Source of the DNA: an uncultured Flavobacteriales bacterium
GTDB lineage: Bacteria; Bacteroidota; Bacteroidia; Flavobacteriales_D; Parvicellaceae
Assembly: GCA_938075455.1 (NCBI GenBank)
Contig: CALJHN010000031.1
Location: forward strand, 1-32,104
Direction of reading: 5' to 3'
DNA: 32,104 nucleotides
The notes under the pieces: model-generated
What the model was told of the DNA's origin: nothing
The model's input: only the letters and a program-made list of their open reading frames with translations
Databases searched by the model: none
Program-made: the position numbers and the translations under genes
Shown here: piece by piece, positions 17,412-26,370 of the stretch
How the letters are laid out: every line of letters starts with the position of its first letter
How positions within the stretch are numbered: position 1 is the stretch's first letter

Positions 17412-18283
17412 TGACGGAAAATTACTTTAAAATTATCTAATAGAATCTTAATGTCATTTACAGAATTCTCATTAGTTGCAGAGATAAATAAATCAAATTC
17501 TGTGGCACTGGTAAAGAAATTAGTAGCATCAGGAATGTATAAGTAGGTTTTGTTCCAAGAAACTTCATTTTCATAAGTTGGTACAAGAGTGATTAAAGGA
17601 AACTTTTGATAGCTAGGAACACTTGCATCTTTGTGCAATATGCCAATGGTGAATGGATAGTTATTAGCATAATTCATTTCTATATAGGCAGGAATATTCA
17701 AATTTTTAGGAAAAGAATTAAAATCTAACTCATTGGTCCTAAATTCACAATAATAATCTGCACTATCCATAGTAATTATTCCGGCATCACCCTCAAAAAG
17801 CTCATTTAAAGGTGATTCAATAATATTAATATCTACTTGGGAGGTGGTATGGGTTTCAAATTTGTGTTGGGGATCTTCAAAGTCTTCTATCCAAAAAAAG
17901 AGCTGTTCATCATACTCTGTTGTGGGTTGCAATGTTAATATACTATCAGAAATTAAATTAATAGTTGTATCAAATTGTCTGTAGAATGGATATTTTTTTC
18001 TATCTGCAGATATTCCATTTCTTTTAATTCCGGGGTAAATAGACAAATCTTTGACTCCTTCATAGTGCAAAGGAATTGTTGCAGGCAACTCATAAGCTCC
18101 TTCCAAATTTCCATTTACATAAATCCAAGCATCTGTTATTTTTTCACTGCTGGTTCCCTGGTTATTATTGGAGATTGAAAATTGAAAATCATCTATTTTT
18201 ATAAATGACGGTGCTTTTTCTGGTCGGTCAATTATTTGACAACTAAAATTTAAAATAAGTAGAATAATGAAAAAACGTTTCAT
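17408..18283 (-). CDS. Putative lipoprotein of unknown function
   Basis: A 291-residue protein with a short hydrophobic leader ending in NFSC (Cys15), an imperfect lipobox that suggests a lipid-anchored envelope protein. The remainder looks all-beta. An N-terminal half with DAWIYVNGNLEGAYELP and TIPLHYEGVKDLSIYPGI is followed by a C-terminal half, from about 140, that ends DIKILLDNFKVIFRQ, the kind of edge seen in carbohydrate-binding-like jelly rolls. I do not recognise a named family. It lies between the Gfo/Idh/MocA gene and the sugar transferase and overlaps the latter by 4 bases, which suggests a role linked to surface polysaccharide or envelope assembly (inference). Confidence 0.75.
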   Translation of the reverse strand: MKRFFIILLILNFSCQIIDRPEKAPSFIKIDDFQFSISNNNQGTSSEKITDAWIYVNGNLEGAYELPATIPLHYEGVKDLSIYPGIKRNGISADRKKYPFYRQFDTTINLISDSILTLQPTTEYDEQLFFWIEDFEDPQHKFETHTTSQVDINIIESPLNELFEGDAGIITMDSADYYCEFRTNELDFNSFPKNLNIPAYIEMNYANNYPFTIGILHKDASVPSYQKFPLITLVPTYENEVSWNKTYLYIPDATNFFTSATEFDLFISATNENSVNDIKILLDNFKVIFRQ

Positions 18284-18329
18284 AGAAATAAAACGCGAAA
18301 ATAAGATTAATTATTATAAAAATTATCAA

Positions 18330-19301
18330 TCAATTCTGTGCCATTGTTATTTGTTCCATAATATCAATGGTAAGCTTCAAAGCCATTTTAGCTGATTCTA
18401 AATCTACAGTAGGGTTAATATTGGTTGCTATGGAATTGATGAATGATTTTAATTCTTCTTCAATAGGGTTAACTCCAGTATTGTTTTGTGTTTGAATCAT
18501 TACACTTTCTTCAGGTATAGTTTTTGTATTTTGAAAAGATGAATTTTCATTTGGAATTTTATTAGAATCCATTCTTATATATTCATGTGATCTATTTAAA
18601 AAATCCACTGATACATAGGCATTTTTTTGAAAAAATCTCGATTTTCTAATATTGTTTAGAGACATTCTACTTGATGTAATGTTGGCAACACATCCGTTTA
18701 TAAACTCTATTCTTGCATTGGCAATATCTGGTGTGCTGCTTAATACACTTACTCCACTTGCATTTATTGATTTAACTGGCGATTTTACTACATGAAGAAC
18801 AATATCTAAATCGTGAATCATTAAATCGTGAATTACAGAAACATCTGTTCCTCTCGAATTGAATTGTGCTAACCTATGCACTTCAATAAATCTTGGTTGA
18901 TGAATTAATTTACTTGCTTCAGTAAAAGCAGGGTTAAATCTCTCTACGTGTCCCACTTGAACTTTTTTTCCTGTTATTTGTGTGATTTTAATCAACTTTT
19001 TAACTTCATCTATAGTGTGGGTTACTGGCTTTTCAATAAAAACGTGTTTGTCTTGTTTTAAAGCTTCTTTAGCACACGTGTAATGTGATAAAGTAGGGGT
19101 GACTATATCAATAATGTCTGAATTTTCTATAAGTTCTTGATAGGTTTCAAAAGATTTAATACCTAATTCCGAATTAATATTTTTTCTAACTAATGGATCG
19201 CTATCATAGAATCCAATTAAATTAACAAATGAAGCTTTATTAAGAATTTTTAAATGAATTTTTCCTAAATGACCAGCACCTACAACTCCAATTTTAAACA
19301 T
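18330..19301 (-). CDS. Gfo/Idh/MocA family oxidoreductase
   Basis: An NAD(P)-dependent dehydrogenase of 323 residues. The Rossmann motif is VGAGHLGKIH (7-16), the family motif EKP is at 90-92 (HVFIEKPVTH), and the catalytic-region pattern VIHDLMIHDLDIVLH lies at about 156-170. Members act on sugars, inositols and nucleotide-sugar derivatives; the exact substrate cannot be told. It starts the minus-strand cluster with the lipoprotein (46 bases apart) and the sugar transferase, so a nucleotide-sugar role such as a UDP-sugar 3-dehydrogenase is possible but unproven. Confidence 0.9.
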   Translation of the reverse strand: MFKIGVVGAGHLGKIHLKILNKASFVNLIGFYDSDPLVRKNINSELGIKSFETYQELIENSDIIDIVTPTLSHYTCAKEALKQDKHVFIEKPVTHTIDEVKKLIKITQITGKKVQVGHVERFNPAFTEASKLIHQPRFIEVHRLAQFNSRGTDVSVIHDLMIHDLDIVLHVVKSPVKSINASGVSVLSSTPDIANARIEFINGCVANITSSRMSLNNIRKSRFFQKNAYVSVDFLNRSHEYIRMDSNKIPNENSSFQNTKTIPEESVMIQTQNNTGVNPIEEELKSFINSIATNINPTVDLESAKMALKLTIDIMEQITMAQN

Positions 19302-19375
19302 ATGTTAAAATTATAAAAAATGAATTCTAAAAATTAAAATTTTTCTATAAAAACGATAATTATTAACATTTATTG

Positions 19376-19405
19376 TTGGCAAAAATTTAGTAACTACTAC
19401 TTTTA
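19376..19405 (+). promoter_or_regulatory. Candidate pcm promoter
   Basis: TTG (19376-19378), then 19 bases, then TACTTTTA (19398-19405), one mismatch from TAnnTTTG. The leader to the ATG at 19437 would be about 25 bases. Confidence 0.4.
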
Positions 19406-19436
19406 TAATCAATTAAGAACTTTCTTTTGTAATTAA

Positions 19437-20093
19437 ATGAAGAATAATAAGTATAAAGGGTTGTGTTCAAAATTAGTTGCTCATCTTAAAGAGAAAGGGA
19501 TTAAAGACCAAAAGGTTTTAAATGCAATAAGTTCAACTCCAAGACACCTCTTATTTGATTTAGTATTTCGAGATAAATTTGCTTACCAAGATATTGCTTT
19601 TCCGATAGGGGAAAACCAAACCATAAGCCAGCCTTATACCGTTGCATTTCAATCAGAATTGCTCCATGTTAAAAGAGGAGATAAAATTTTAGAAATAGGA
19701 ACTGGTTCTGGTTACCAAACAGCAGTTTTATGCGAGCTAGGAGCTAAGGTATTTTCTATAGAAAGACAAAAGTCTCTTTTTCAAAGTGCAAAGTTGTTTT
19801 TAAATCAAAATAATTATAGAGCTCAATTATTTTTTGGAGATGGGTTTTTAGGGAAAAAAGTATTTGCTCCTTATGACAGTGTTATTGTGACATGTGGAGC
19901 TCCTTATGTCCCTGAAGAATTAAAAGACCAACTTAAGTTAGGTGGCAGATTGGTAATTCCTGTCGGTGAAGGAGATGTACAACAAATGATGTTAATTCAG
20001 CGTTTAAATGAATCGGATTACAAAGAAACTGTATATGGCGAGTTTAAATTTGTTCCAATGCTAAAAAATATAAATAACTATAAATCAGTATAA
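19437..20093 (+). CDS. pcm: Protein-L-isoaspartate O-methyltransferase
   Basis: Methylates isoaspartyl residues in aged proteins with SAM to start their repair. The 218-residue protein has the PIMT-specific segment GENQTISQPYTVAFQ (58-72), SAM motif I ILEIGTGSGYQTAVL (84-98), post-I acidic Glu in SIERQ, and the motif DSVIVTCGAPYVP with LKLGGRLVIPVG. Length and motif order are those of typical bacterial Pcm. The start at 19437 follows an A/T-rich leader with a candidate promoter at 19376. The next gene begins 21 bases downstream, so they may be cotranscribed. Confidence 0.95.
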   Translation: MKNNKYKGLCSKLVAHLKEKGIKDQKVLNAISSTPRHLLFDLVFRDKFAYQDIAFPIGENQTISQPYTVAFQSELLHVKRGDKILEIGTGSGYQTAVLCELGAKVFSIERQKSLFQSAKLFLNQNNYRAQLFFGDGFLGKKVFAPYDSVIVTCGAPYVPEELKDQLKLGGRLVIPVGEGDVQQMMLIQRLNESDYKETVYGEFKFVPMLKNINNYKSV

Positions 20094-20114
20094 TAAATAA
20101 AATTAATTAAACTA

Positions 20115-20819
20115 ATGATACATAACAATAAAATTCTTTTAATAGTGTTGCCAACACTTTTCTTAATCTTTTGCAACAACTCTTTTTTTACTCAGGACTC
20201 TTTATCAAAAACTAAAAAAATAATTTCGGTTGAGGGTCAAATTTATCCTTCATTAAATACGGATGTTTATTCACCAAATATTAAATTTAGATTAAATCTT
20301 AATAATTCATCTGCTTTAAGAATTAATGCAGATATTAATAGAGCAGTGGATTATAAAGAAATTCTAGAACTAGGTGGCGATGGGGTAGGGTCAGTGGAAA
20401 AAATAAATTCTATGTATCAATTTTCCTTAGGATATGAAAAGCAGAAAAGGTTGAAAAAATCTTTGGTTTACTCAGGAATTGAGGGTGTCTTAGGAATTGG
20501 AAAAAACGATGAGTATGGCTCTAGAACAGACTCCATTTCATTTGTTTCCTCTTTAAATTACAATTTCAAACGCCCTGTTCAAAATTTAGGGTTAAGAGTT
20601 TTCTTCGGGGGGGAATATTATGTGAAATCCAATATTTATGTTGGAACTGAGTTTGGTTTTTTGATTTCAAAAACTACTTATAAAAACGGAACCTATCAAG
20701 TCTTAAATGAAGCTTCTGTAACTTCTGCTGATGTCACTGAAAATATTCCAAAAACTTCACAGTCTGATATGCTTTTTTCAGGGTTAGGAGTGATAAGAGT
20801 AGGTTTTGTCTTTAAATAA
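20115..20819 (+). CDS. Predicted outer membrane beta-barrel protein
   Basis: A 234-residue protein with a hydrophobic signal region (about 6-25, IFCNNSFFTQ at its end), then alternating short amphipathic strands (KFRLNLNNSSALRINADIN, YQFSLGYEKQ, SFVSSLNYNF, GLRVFFGGEYYV, YVGTEFGFLIS) and a C-terminal VIRVGFVFK with the terminal-aromatic pattern of barrels. This is the form of an 8- to 10-stranded outer membrane protein like those common in Bacteroidota. No enzymatic motif is seen and the family is not identified. It lies 21 bases after pcm; a separate promoter element for rpsO follows it. Confidence 0.75.
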   Translation: MIHNNKILLIVLPTLFLIFCNNSFFTQDSLSKTKKIISVEGQIYPSLNTDVYSPNIKFRLNLNNSSALRINADINRAVDYKEILELGGDGVGSVEKINSMYQFSLGYEKQKRLKKSLVYSGIEGVLGIGKNDEYGSRTDSISFVSSLNYNFKRPVQNLGLRVFFGGEYYVKSNIYVGTEFGFLISKTTYKNGTYQVLNEASVTSADVTENIPKTSQSDMLFSGLGVIRVGFVFK

Positions 20820-20854
20820 ATGCTCATTTCGAGGAGGTTGTTAATATATTAAAT

Positions 20855-20862
20855 TATATTTG
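20855..20862 (+). promoter_or_regulatory. -7 element upstream of rpsO
   Basis: TATATTTG matches the TAnnTTTG consensus and lies about 40 bases before the rpsO ATG. A well-spaced -33 TTTG is not obvious; the nearest TTG (20838-20840) is only 14 bases away. Confidence 0.45.
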
Positions 20863-20901
20863 CAGCCGATTTAACATCACAATAACTTAAATAGTGTTGA
20901 C

Positions 20902-21171
20902 ATGTATATTGATTCAAAAAAGAAAAAAGATATTTTTAAGAAATTCGGTAAGGGGGAGTCTGATACCGGATCTGCAGAAGGACAAATTGCTTTGTTCTCT
21001 CATAGAATTAAACATTTAACTGATCATCTTAAGTCTAATAAAAAAGATTTTAATACACAGAGATCATTAATTAGATTAGTTGGTAAAAGAAGAAACCAAC
21101 TAGATTATTTAAAAAATAAAGATATTGAAAGATACAGAGTCATTATCAAAAAATTGAATATTAGAAGGTAA
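20902..21171 (+). CDS. rpsO: 30S ribosomal protein S15
   Basis: Primary 16S rRNA-binding protein of the small subunit platform. It has 89 residues, the normal length, with the family core GESDTGSAEGQIALFSHRI, HLTDHLKSNKKDFNTQRSL and LVGKRRNQLDYL. It precedes pnp by 77 bases, the same rpsO-pnp order as in many bacteria, with a terminator-like hairpin between them. In other bacteria S15 represses its own mRNA; the short leader here shows no obvious rRNA mimic that I could draw with confidence. Confidence 0.97.
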   Translation: MYIDSKKKKDIFKKFGKGESDTGSAEGQIALFSHRIKHLTDHLKSNKKDFNTQRSLIRLVGKRRNQLDYLKNKDIERYRVIIKKLNIRR

Positions 21172-21197
21172 TAGGCACTGAACAAATGTATTGGAGG

Positions 21198-21229
21198 GGA
21201 CTATTGCGCTAGCGTGATGGTCCTTTTTT
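21198..21229 (+). terminator. Hairpin and T tract between rpsO and pnp
   Basis: GGACTA (21198-21203) pairs with TGGTCC (21218-21223). An inner CGC/GCG pair closes the apical loop within the palindrome CGCTAGCG, and TTTTTT follows at 21224-21229. It has the form of an intrinsic terminator and probably acts as a partial one or as an RNA-processing site, since pnp starts 19 bases later without a clear promoter of its own. Confidence 0.7.
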
Positions 21230-21248
21230 ATAAAATTAAAATAGAAAA

Positions 21249-23396
21249 ATGAATATTATAAATGAAAAAATAAGTCTTCCAAATGGAAAAGAGATTTCCA
21301 TAGAAACAGGAAAGTTGGCCAAGCAAGCTGACGGATCTGTAGTGGTAAGAATGGGAGACACAATGATATTGGCAACAGCTGTTGCTAATGTAGATGTAAG
21401 AGATGGTGTAGATTTTATGCCACTTACAGTAGATTACAGAGAGAAATTTGCATCGACAGGTAAATTTCCAGGTGGGTTTCTTAAAAGAGAAGCTAGGCCG
21501 TCTGACGAAGAAATTTTAACTATGAGGTTAGTTGACAGAGCTTTAAGACCACTTTTCCCAGATGATTATCATGCTGAAACTCAGATAATGATGCAGTTGA
21601 TGTCATCAGACAAAGAAAATATGCCAGATGCTCTGGCTTGTTTGGCTGCTTCTGCTTGTTTGGCAGTTTCAGATATTCCCTTTAATGGACCAGTTTCTGA
21701 AGTAAGAGTTGCTAGAATTGATGGAGAGTTTTCTATTAATCCAACTTTTGAAGAAATGAAAAGTGCAGATATGGATATGATGATTGCAGGTACATTAGAT
21801 AGTATTGTGATGGTAGAAGGAGAGATGAACGAAGTTTCTGAGGCAGAGATGTTAGATGCGATAAAGGCAGCACATGTTGTTATAATAGAGCAGTGCAAGT
21901 TGCAGTTGGATATCGCCTCTAAAGTTGCTAAAGCAAATCCAAAAAGAGAATACTCTCACGAAACTCATAACGATGAATTAAGAAAAAGAATTCATGATTT
22001 TGCTTACCAAAAATGTTACAATGTAGCAAAGCAAGGGTTGGCAGATAAGCACAAAAGAGCAGAACTTTTTGCAGAAATAAAAGAAGATTTTAAAGCCTCA
22101 ATGTCTGAAGAAGATATTGAAGAACTTGGATTTTTGGTTGGTCCTTATTTTAAAGCTGCTCAAAAAGAAGCAGTAAGAAGAGTGGTGTTGGATGAAAAAA
22201 TAAGACTTGATGGAAGAAAGACTAACGAAATTAGACCTATCTCTTCTGAAGCTGGATATTTACCAGGATTTGTACATGGTTCTGCTTTGTTTACAAGAGG
22301 AGAAACACAATCTCTTACTACTTTAACCTTGGGAAGTACATTAGATGTTCAAAGGAAAGATGGTGCTTTGGCCAATGACGATTTAGATTTCTTATTGCAT
22401 TACAATTTTCCACCGTTTTCTACTGGTGAAGCTAGAATGAAATTTAGTGTAAGTAGAAGAGAAATTGGTCATGGTAATCTAGCTTTGAGAGCATTGAAGC
22501 CAATGATTCCAGGTAAGCCAGAGAATCCATACACCATAAGACTTGTTTCAGAAATTTTAGAATCTAATGGTTCTTCTTCAATGGCTACTGTTTGTGCAGG
22601 TACTCTTGCACTTATGGATGGTGGTATAAAAATGAAAAGACCTGTATCTGGAATTGCAATGGGACTTATTCAAGATGAAACTGGAAAATATGCTGTTTTA
22701 TCTGATATTTTAGGAGATGAAGATCACTTAGGTGACATGGACTTTAAAGTAACTGGTACTGAAAAAGGTATTACTGCTTGTCAAATGGATATTAAGGTCG
22801 ATGGATTGGATTACAAGGTACTTGAAGAAGCTTTGAGCCAGGCTAAAGATGGTAGAATGCATATTCTTGGGGAAATGATGAAAACAATAACAGAGCCAAG
22901 AGAGGATTTCAAAGCTCACGTTCCAAGAATTGAAAATATTTCTGTTCCTGAAGATGCAATTGGAGGAATCATTGGCAAGGGTGGAGAAACCATTCAAACT
23001 ATTCAAGCAGAAACAAAAACATCTATTGGAATAGGTGATGCTGTTGATGGACTGGCCAATGTAGAAGTTTTTGCTGAGGAAAAAGAGGGTATGGAAGAAG
23101 CGTTAAGAAGAATAAACCTAATTGCTTATCCACCAACTGCAGAAGTTGGTGAGACTTACGAAGGAAAAGTTAAAAATATTGTAGCATTTGGCGCATTTTT
23201 AGAAATTCTTCCAGGTGTAGATGCTTTACTTCATATTTCTGAAATTGCTCACGAGAGAGTAGAGAAGGCAGAAGAATATTTAAAGTCTGGTCAAATACTT
23301 GAAGTTAAGGTTATTGGAAAAGATCCAAGAAGTGGAAAATTAAAAATTTCTAGGAAAGCTTTATTAGAAAAGCCAGCAAAACCTTCAAATGATTAA
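21249..23396 (+). CDS. pnp: Polyribonucleotide nucleotidyltransferase (PNPase)
   Basis: Phosphorolytic 3'-5' exoribonuclease of mRNA decay. The 715-residue protein has the full domain set: a first RNase PH domain (about 10-220; [18 protein letters not shown]), a helical linker, a second RNase PH domain (about 300-540; [47 protein letters not shown] with the catalytic acidic residues), a KH domain (about 555-615; [18 protein letters not shown]) and a C-terminal S1 domain (about 625-700; [15 protein letters not shown]). It follows rpsO and ends at a strong terminator at 23405. Confidence 0.97.
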   Translation: MNIINEKISLPNGKEISIETGKLAKQADGSVVVRMGDTMILATAVANVDVRDGVDFMPLTVDYREKFASTGKFPGGFLKREARPSDEEILTMRLVDRALRPLFPDDYHAETQIMMQLMSSDKENMPDALACLAASACLAVSDIPFNGPVSEVRVARIDGEFSINPTFEEMKSADMDMMIAGTLDSIVMVEGEMNEVSEAEMLDAIKAAHVVIIEQCKLQLDIASKVAKANPKREYSHETHNDELRKRIHDFAYQKCYNVAKQGLADKHKRAELFAEIKEDFKASMSEEDIEELGFLVGPYFKAAQKEAVRRVVLDEKIRLDGRKTNEIRPISSEAGYLPGFVHGSALFTRGETQSLTTLTLGSTLDVQRKDGALANDDLDFLLHYNFPPFSTGEARMKFSVSRREIGHGNLALRALKPMIPGKPENPYTIRLVSEILESNGSSSMATVCAGTLALMDGGIKMKRPVSGIAMGLIQDETGKYAVLSDILGDEDHLGDMDFKVTGTEKGITACQMDIKVDGLDYKVLEEALSQAKDGRMHILGEMMKTITEPREDFKAHVPRIENISVPEDAIGGIIGKGGETIQTIQAETKTSIGIGDAVDGLANVEVFAEEKEGMEEALRRINLIAYPPTAEVGETYEGKVKNIVAFGAFLEILPGVDALLHISEIAHERVEKAEEYLKSGQILEVKVIGKDPRSGKLKISRKALLEKPAKPSND

Positions 23397-23404
23397 TATT
23401 TCGT

Positions 23405-23440
23405 AAAGTCCACAATATGTGGGCTTTATGTTTATTTTTG
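23405..23440 (+). terminator. Terminator after pnp
   Basis: A 10-base-pair stem, AAAGTCCACA (23405-23414) with TGTGGGCTTT (23418-23427), closed by a three-base loop. It is followed by a T-rich stretch including TTTATTTTTG to 23440. Confidence 0.8.
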
Positions 23441-23446
23441 ATATTG

Positions 23447-23476
23447 TGTAACTTTAGTTTGTAACATTACGTTACA
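23447..23476. promoter_or_regulatory. Inverted repeat upstream of rpoD, possible operator
   Basis: TGTAAC (23460-23465) and GTTACA (23471-23476) form a perfect 6-base inverted repeat around a 5-base spacer; a third half-site TGTAAC lies at 23447-23452, 13 bases from the second. A TTTG (23458-23461) followed after 18 bases by TATTAGTT (23480-23487) could be a weak promoter overlapping the repeat. The regulator is unknown. Confidence 0.4.
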
Positions 23477-23517
23477 GCCTATTAGTTAAACAACGTTAAG
23501 AAACCATAAAAACATAA

Positions 23518-24384
23518 ATGAGACAATTAAAGATAACAAAACAAGTTACCAATAGGGAAACAGCCTCTTTAGATAAGTATCTTCAGGAAATTGGTCGTGT
23601 AGATTTAATAACTGCTGAAGAAGAAGTAGAGCTGGCAAAAAGAATTAAGGAAGGAGATCATCCTGCTTTAGAAAGATTGGTTAAGGCGAACTTGCGTTTT
23701 GTTGTTTCGGTATCTAAGCAATACCAAAATCAAGGATTAACTCTGCCAGATTTAATTAACGAAGGTAATTTAGGTCTTATTAAAGCTGCTCAAAGGTTTG
23801 ATGAAACCAGAGGTTTTAAGTTTATATCCTATGCAGTATGGTGGATTAGACAATCTATATTACAAGCTTTGGCAGAACAATCTAGAATAGTAAGATTGCC
23901 ACTTAACAAGATTGGTTCTATTAATAAAATTAACCGTGCCTTTTCTGACTTAGAGCAAAAGTATGGTAGACCACCAACACCAGAAGAAATTGCCGAATCT
24001 TTAGATATTACTTTAGAAGAGGTGAAGCAGTCTATTAAAAACAACGGTAGACATTTGTCTATGGATGCACCTTTAAAAGATTCTGAAGATAGCAACAACA
24101 TGTATGAAGTTATGTCCTCTGAGTCATCTCCTAAGCCAGATAAGCAGCTTATGAAGGAGTCTTTAAGAAAAGAAATTGAAAGGTCTTTATCTACTTTAAC
24201 ACCTAGAGAAGCAGATGTTATTCGTTTGTATTTTGGGCTAAGTGGAAAACATCCTATGACACTGGAAGAGATAGGAGAAAAGTTTGACTTAACTAGAGAA
24301 AGAGTTCGTCAGATAAAAGAAAAATCTATTAGAAGATTAAAGCATACTTCAAGAAGTAAATTGTTGAAATCTTACTTAGGATAA
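23518..24384 (+). CDS. rpoD: Primary RNA polymerase sigma factor RpoD (SigA)
   Basis: The housekeeping sigma factor. It has 288 residues and lacks the long region 1.1, as is usual in Bacteroidota. Region 1.2 is at about 17-45 ([20 protein letters not shown]). Region 2 is at about 50-120 ([56 protein letters not shown]). Region 3 is at about 125-195 ([16 protein letters not shown]). Region 4 is at about 220-288 ([35 protein letters not shown]). The TAnnTTTG promoters proposed in this window are the kind this divergent region 2 and 4 recognises. It has its own upstream region after the pnp terminator. Confidence 0.97.
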   Translation: MRQLKITKQVTNRETASLDKYLQEIGRVDLITAEEEVELAKRIKEGDHPALERLVKANLRFVVSVSKQYQNQGLTLPDLINEGNLGLIKAAQRFDETRGFKFISYAVWWIRQSILQALAEQSRIVRLPLNKIGSINKINRAFSDLEQKYGRPPTPEEIAESLDITLEEVKQSIKNNGRHLSMDAPLKDSEDSNNMYEVMSSESSPKPDKQLMKESLRKEIERSLSTLTPREADVIRLYFGLSGKHPMTLEEIGEKFDLTRERVRQIKEKSIRRLKHTSRSKLLKSYLG

Positions 24385-24439
24385 TCATCCAAATCCAACT
24401 TTGTTTTTGTTTATTTGTGGCTAATTAATATACTAATTT

Positions 24440-25090
24440 ATGAGCCATCTAATTGCCCCATCCTTATTAGCTTCAGACTTTGCCAACCTTCAAAGTGAGT
24501 GTGAAATGATTAATAAAAGTGATGCCGATTGGTACCACTTAGATGTCATGGATGGTGTTTTTGTTCCTAATATATCCTTTGGAATTCCTATAATAAAATA
24601 CATTAACAAACATACTTTAAAACCATTAGACGTTCATTTAATGATAGTTGAACCAGAACGTTATATAAAAGAATTTAAAAGCGTGGGTGCTAATATTTTA
24701 ACTGTACATATAGAAGCGTCTAAGCACTTGCATAGAACTCTTCAAGCTATTAAGCAAGAAGACATGAAAGCTGGTGTTGCGGTGAACCCACACACTGCTG
24801 TAGAATTGCTAGAACCAACTTTGGAAGAAACAGATTTGGTTTGTATGATGTCGGTAAACCCAGGTTTTGGTGGTCAGGCTTTTATTGAAGGTACTTATCG
24901 CAAAGTTGAAAAGTTGAAATCTATGATTTTGAAAGCTGGACTAGATACCAAAATAGAAATAGATGGAGGGGTAACTTCTGCTAATGCTAGAAAACTGATT
25001 GACTGTGGTGCAGACGTATTGGTTGCAGGAAGTTTTGTATTTAAGTCTGAAGATCCTACTAAGACTATAGCAGATTTAAAAAAGGTCTAA
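24440..25090 (+). CDS. rpe: Ribulose-phosphate 3-epimerase
   Basis: Interconverts ribulose 5-phosphate and xylulose 5-phosphate in the pentose phosphate pathway. The 216-residue TIM barrel has the metal and acid-base residues in APSLLASDF, WYHLDVMDGVFVPN, PLDVHLMI and EIDGGV, the phosphate loop in VNPGFGGQ, and the late DVLVAGSFVF segment. It starts 55 bases after rpoD on the same strand and may be read from the rpoD promoter. Its last four bases overlap the end of the convergent dehydrogenase gene. Confidence 0.96.
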   Translation: MSHLIAPSLLASDFANLQSECEMINKSDADWYHLDVMDGVFVPNISFGIPIIKYINKHTLKPLDVHLMIVEPERYIKEFKSVGANILTVHIEASKHLHRTLQAIKQEDMKAGVAVNPHTAVELLEPTLEETDLVCMMSVNPGFGGQAFIEGTYRKVEKLKSMILKAGLDTKIEIDGGVTSANARKLIDCGADVLVAGSFVFKSEDPTKTIADLKKV

Positions 25091-26295
25091 TCTTTCCTGT
25101 CTAGATAATCTTTTAAATATTCGAATTGAGGAGTTAGCTTTCCATTTAATGTTTCTGATGCCCTATAAATTATATTTTCAGGGTCGTTTCCAGTAAGTGG
25201 TTCTAATACATGGTCAATAAACATTTTCCCAAACTCTGTGGATGCATCTTTAGGAAGTTCACAAGGTAAATTGTCTACTGCCATTACTCCAATCGACTTT
25301 TCATACTGAAAATCAATTTCTTTTTGAGAGTGTGGATCGTATCCGTAAAATGGATTAGTAATGGTAGATGGTCTTATGGTACAAGCAACAGGACCGTCAA
25401 TATCACAACTTACATCTGCAACCACATTTATTTTCCAATTTGGGTCCAGCATATCTTTTCTAGTAAAAATAAAAGGAGACCTATTGTCCCAATAGTGACA
25501 AGCAACATAAAGGTCTGCAACTTTAGAATATTTCATAAATGTGGACGAGTGTCCAGCAGGATCGTTAAAAAACTGAGATTTGTTAAAACTTTTATTATCC
25601 TCTCTAGAAACATAATCTTCTACATCTAGTTGAGTATAAACTGGGTAATTGTAATCTTTTGCTATAAAATCTTCGGGAGATACTTTTTTGATATCTGTTT
25701 TTGCAATTACTTCTAAAGCACCTTTTCCAACTCTTCCTCCACCAGTTATTACCAATTTAAAATCTGTAGGAAGATTTAATTTCTGTAGTTCTTCTTCCAT
25801 TTCTTGACGGTCTTCACATAAATGCGCTCTTTTAAGACTGTATCTTTTAGATTTTAAGCCATACCCCAACAATCCATTATAACAGCCTACAATTCCCGCA
25901 AAACGGCCAAATGCAATTAATCGTTGCCCTTTAGCATTAGTAATAGTTTCCCAGTCTATTAACTGAATCTTTTTATTAATAATTGCCTGTAGTAATTTTC
26001 GGTTGTAAGGTTGTCTTTTGAAGGTATGAGAAAAGAAAAAATATTTTTTGTTGGGAATTAATTGATCTATTGGTACTTCTTTTACACCTAAAAGAACATC
26101 ACAATCCTCTACCTTATCTACTAAGGTTATTCCTTCGTTTAAATATTCTTGGTCTTTGTATTTTCGAATTGAGCTTTTTTGTACGACCAATTCAACATCA
26201 GGATATTTTTCCTTTATCCACTTACACTGCTTTGGAGATAATGGTACACGTTTATCTGGTGGATTCTTTCCTTCTTTAATTAAGCCTATTTTCAC
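25087..26295 (-). CDS. NAD(P)-dependent dehydrogenase of the alanine/saccharopine dehydrogenase (Lys1-like) superfamily
   Basis: A 402-residue soluble enzyme with an AlaDH/PNT-type N-terminal domain (GLIKEGKNPPDKRVPLSPKQ) and a Rossmann domain marked by VITGGGRVGKGALEVI (182-197). Two residues align by motif with the catalytic pair of lysine-forming saccharopine dehydrogenase: Lys72 in GVKEVP and His90 in FFSHTFK; the later GRFAGIVGCYNGL also resembles Lys1 of fungi. The middle part with FNDPAGHSSTFMKYSKVADL and VVADVSCDIDGPVACT is typical of the bacterial branch. The bacterial homologues are usually annotated only as oxidoreductases, and no lysine genes are adjacent, so the substrate is open. 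It is divergent from ssrA. Confidence 0.8.
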   Translation of the reverse strand: MKIGLIKEGKNPPDKRVPLSPKQCKWIKEKYPDVELVVQKSSIRKYKDQEYLNEGITLVDKVEDCDVLLGVKEVPIDQLIPNKKYFFFSHTFKRQPYNRKLLQAIINKKIQLIDWETITNAKGQRLIAFGRFAGIVGCYNGLLGYGLKSKRYSLKRAHLCEDRQEMEEELQKLNLPTDFKLVITGGGRVGKGALEVIAKTDIKKVSPEDFIAKDYNYPVYTQLDVEDYVSREDNKSFNKSQFFNDPAGHSSTFMKYSKVADLYVACHYWDNRSPFIFTRKDMLDPNWKINVVADVSCDIDGPVACTIRPSTITNPFYGYDPHSQKEIDFQYEKSIGVMAVDNLPCELPKDASTEFGKMFIDHVLEPLTGNDPENIIYRASETLNGKLTPQFEYLKDYLDRKD

Positions 26296-26323
26296 AAATA
26301 ATAAATTTTGGGTAAATATAACA

Positions 26324-26354
26324 TTTGTAAGCGAGGATAATTTGCTTAATTTTG
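26324..26354 (+). promoter_or_regulatory. Promoter of the tmRNA gene
   Basis: TTTG (26324-26327), exactly 19 bases, then TAATTTTG (26347-26354), a full match to the Bacteroidota consensus. The transcript would begin a little upstream of the mature 5' end at 26371, consistent with RNase P trimming of a short leader. Confidence 0.75.
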
Positions 26355-26370
26355 CAGAACTTAATTATAT

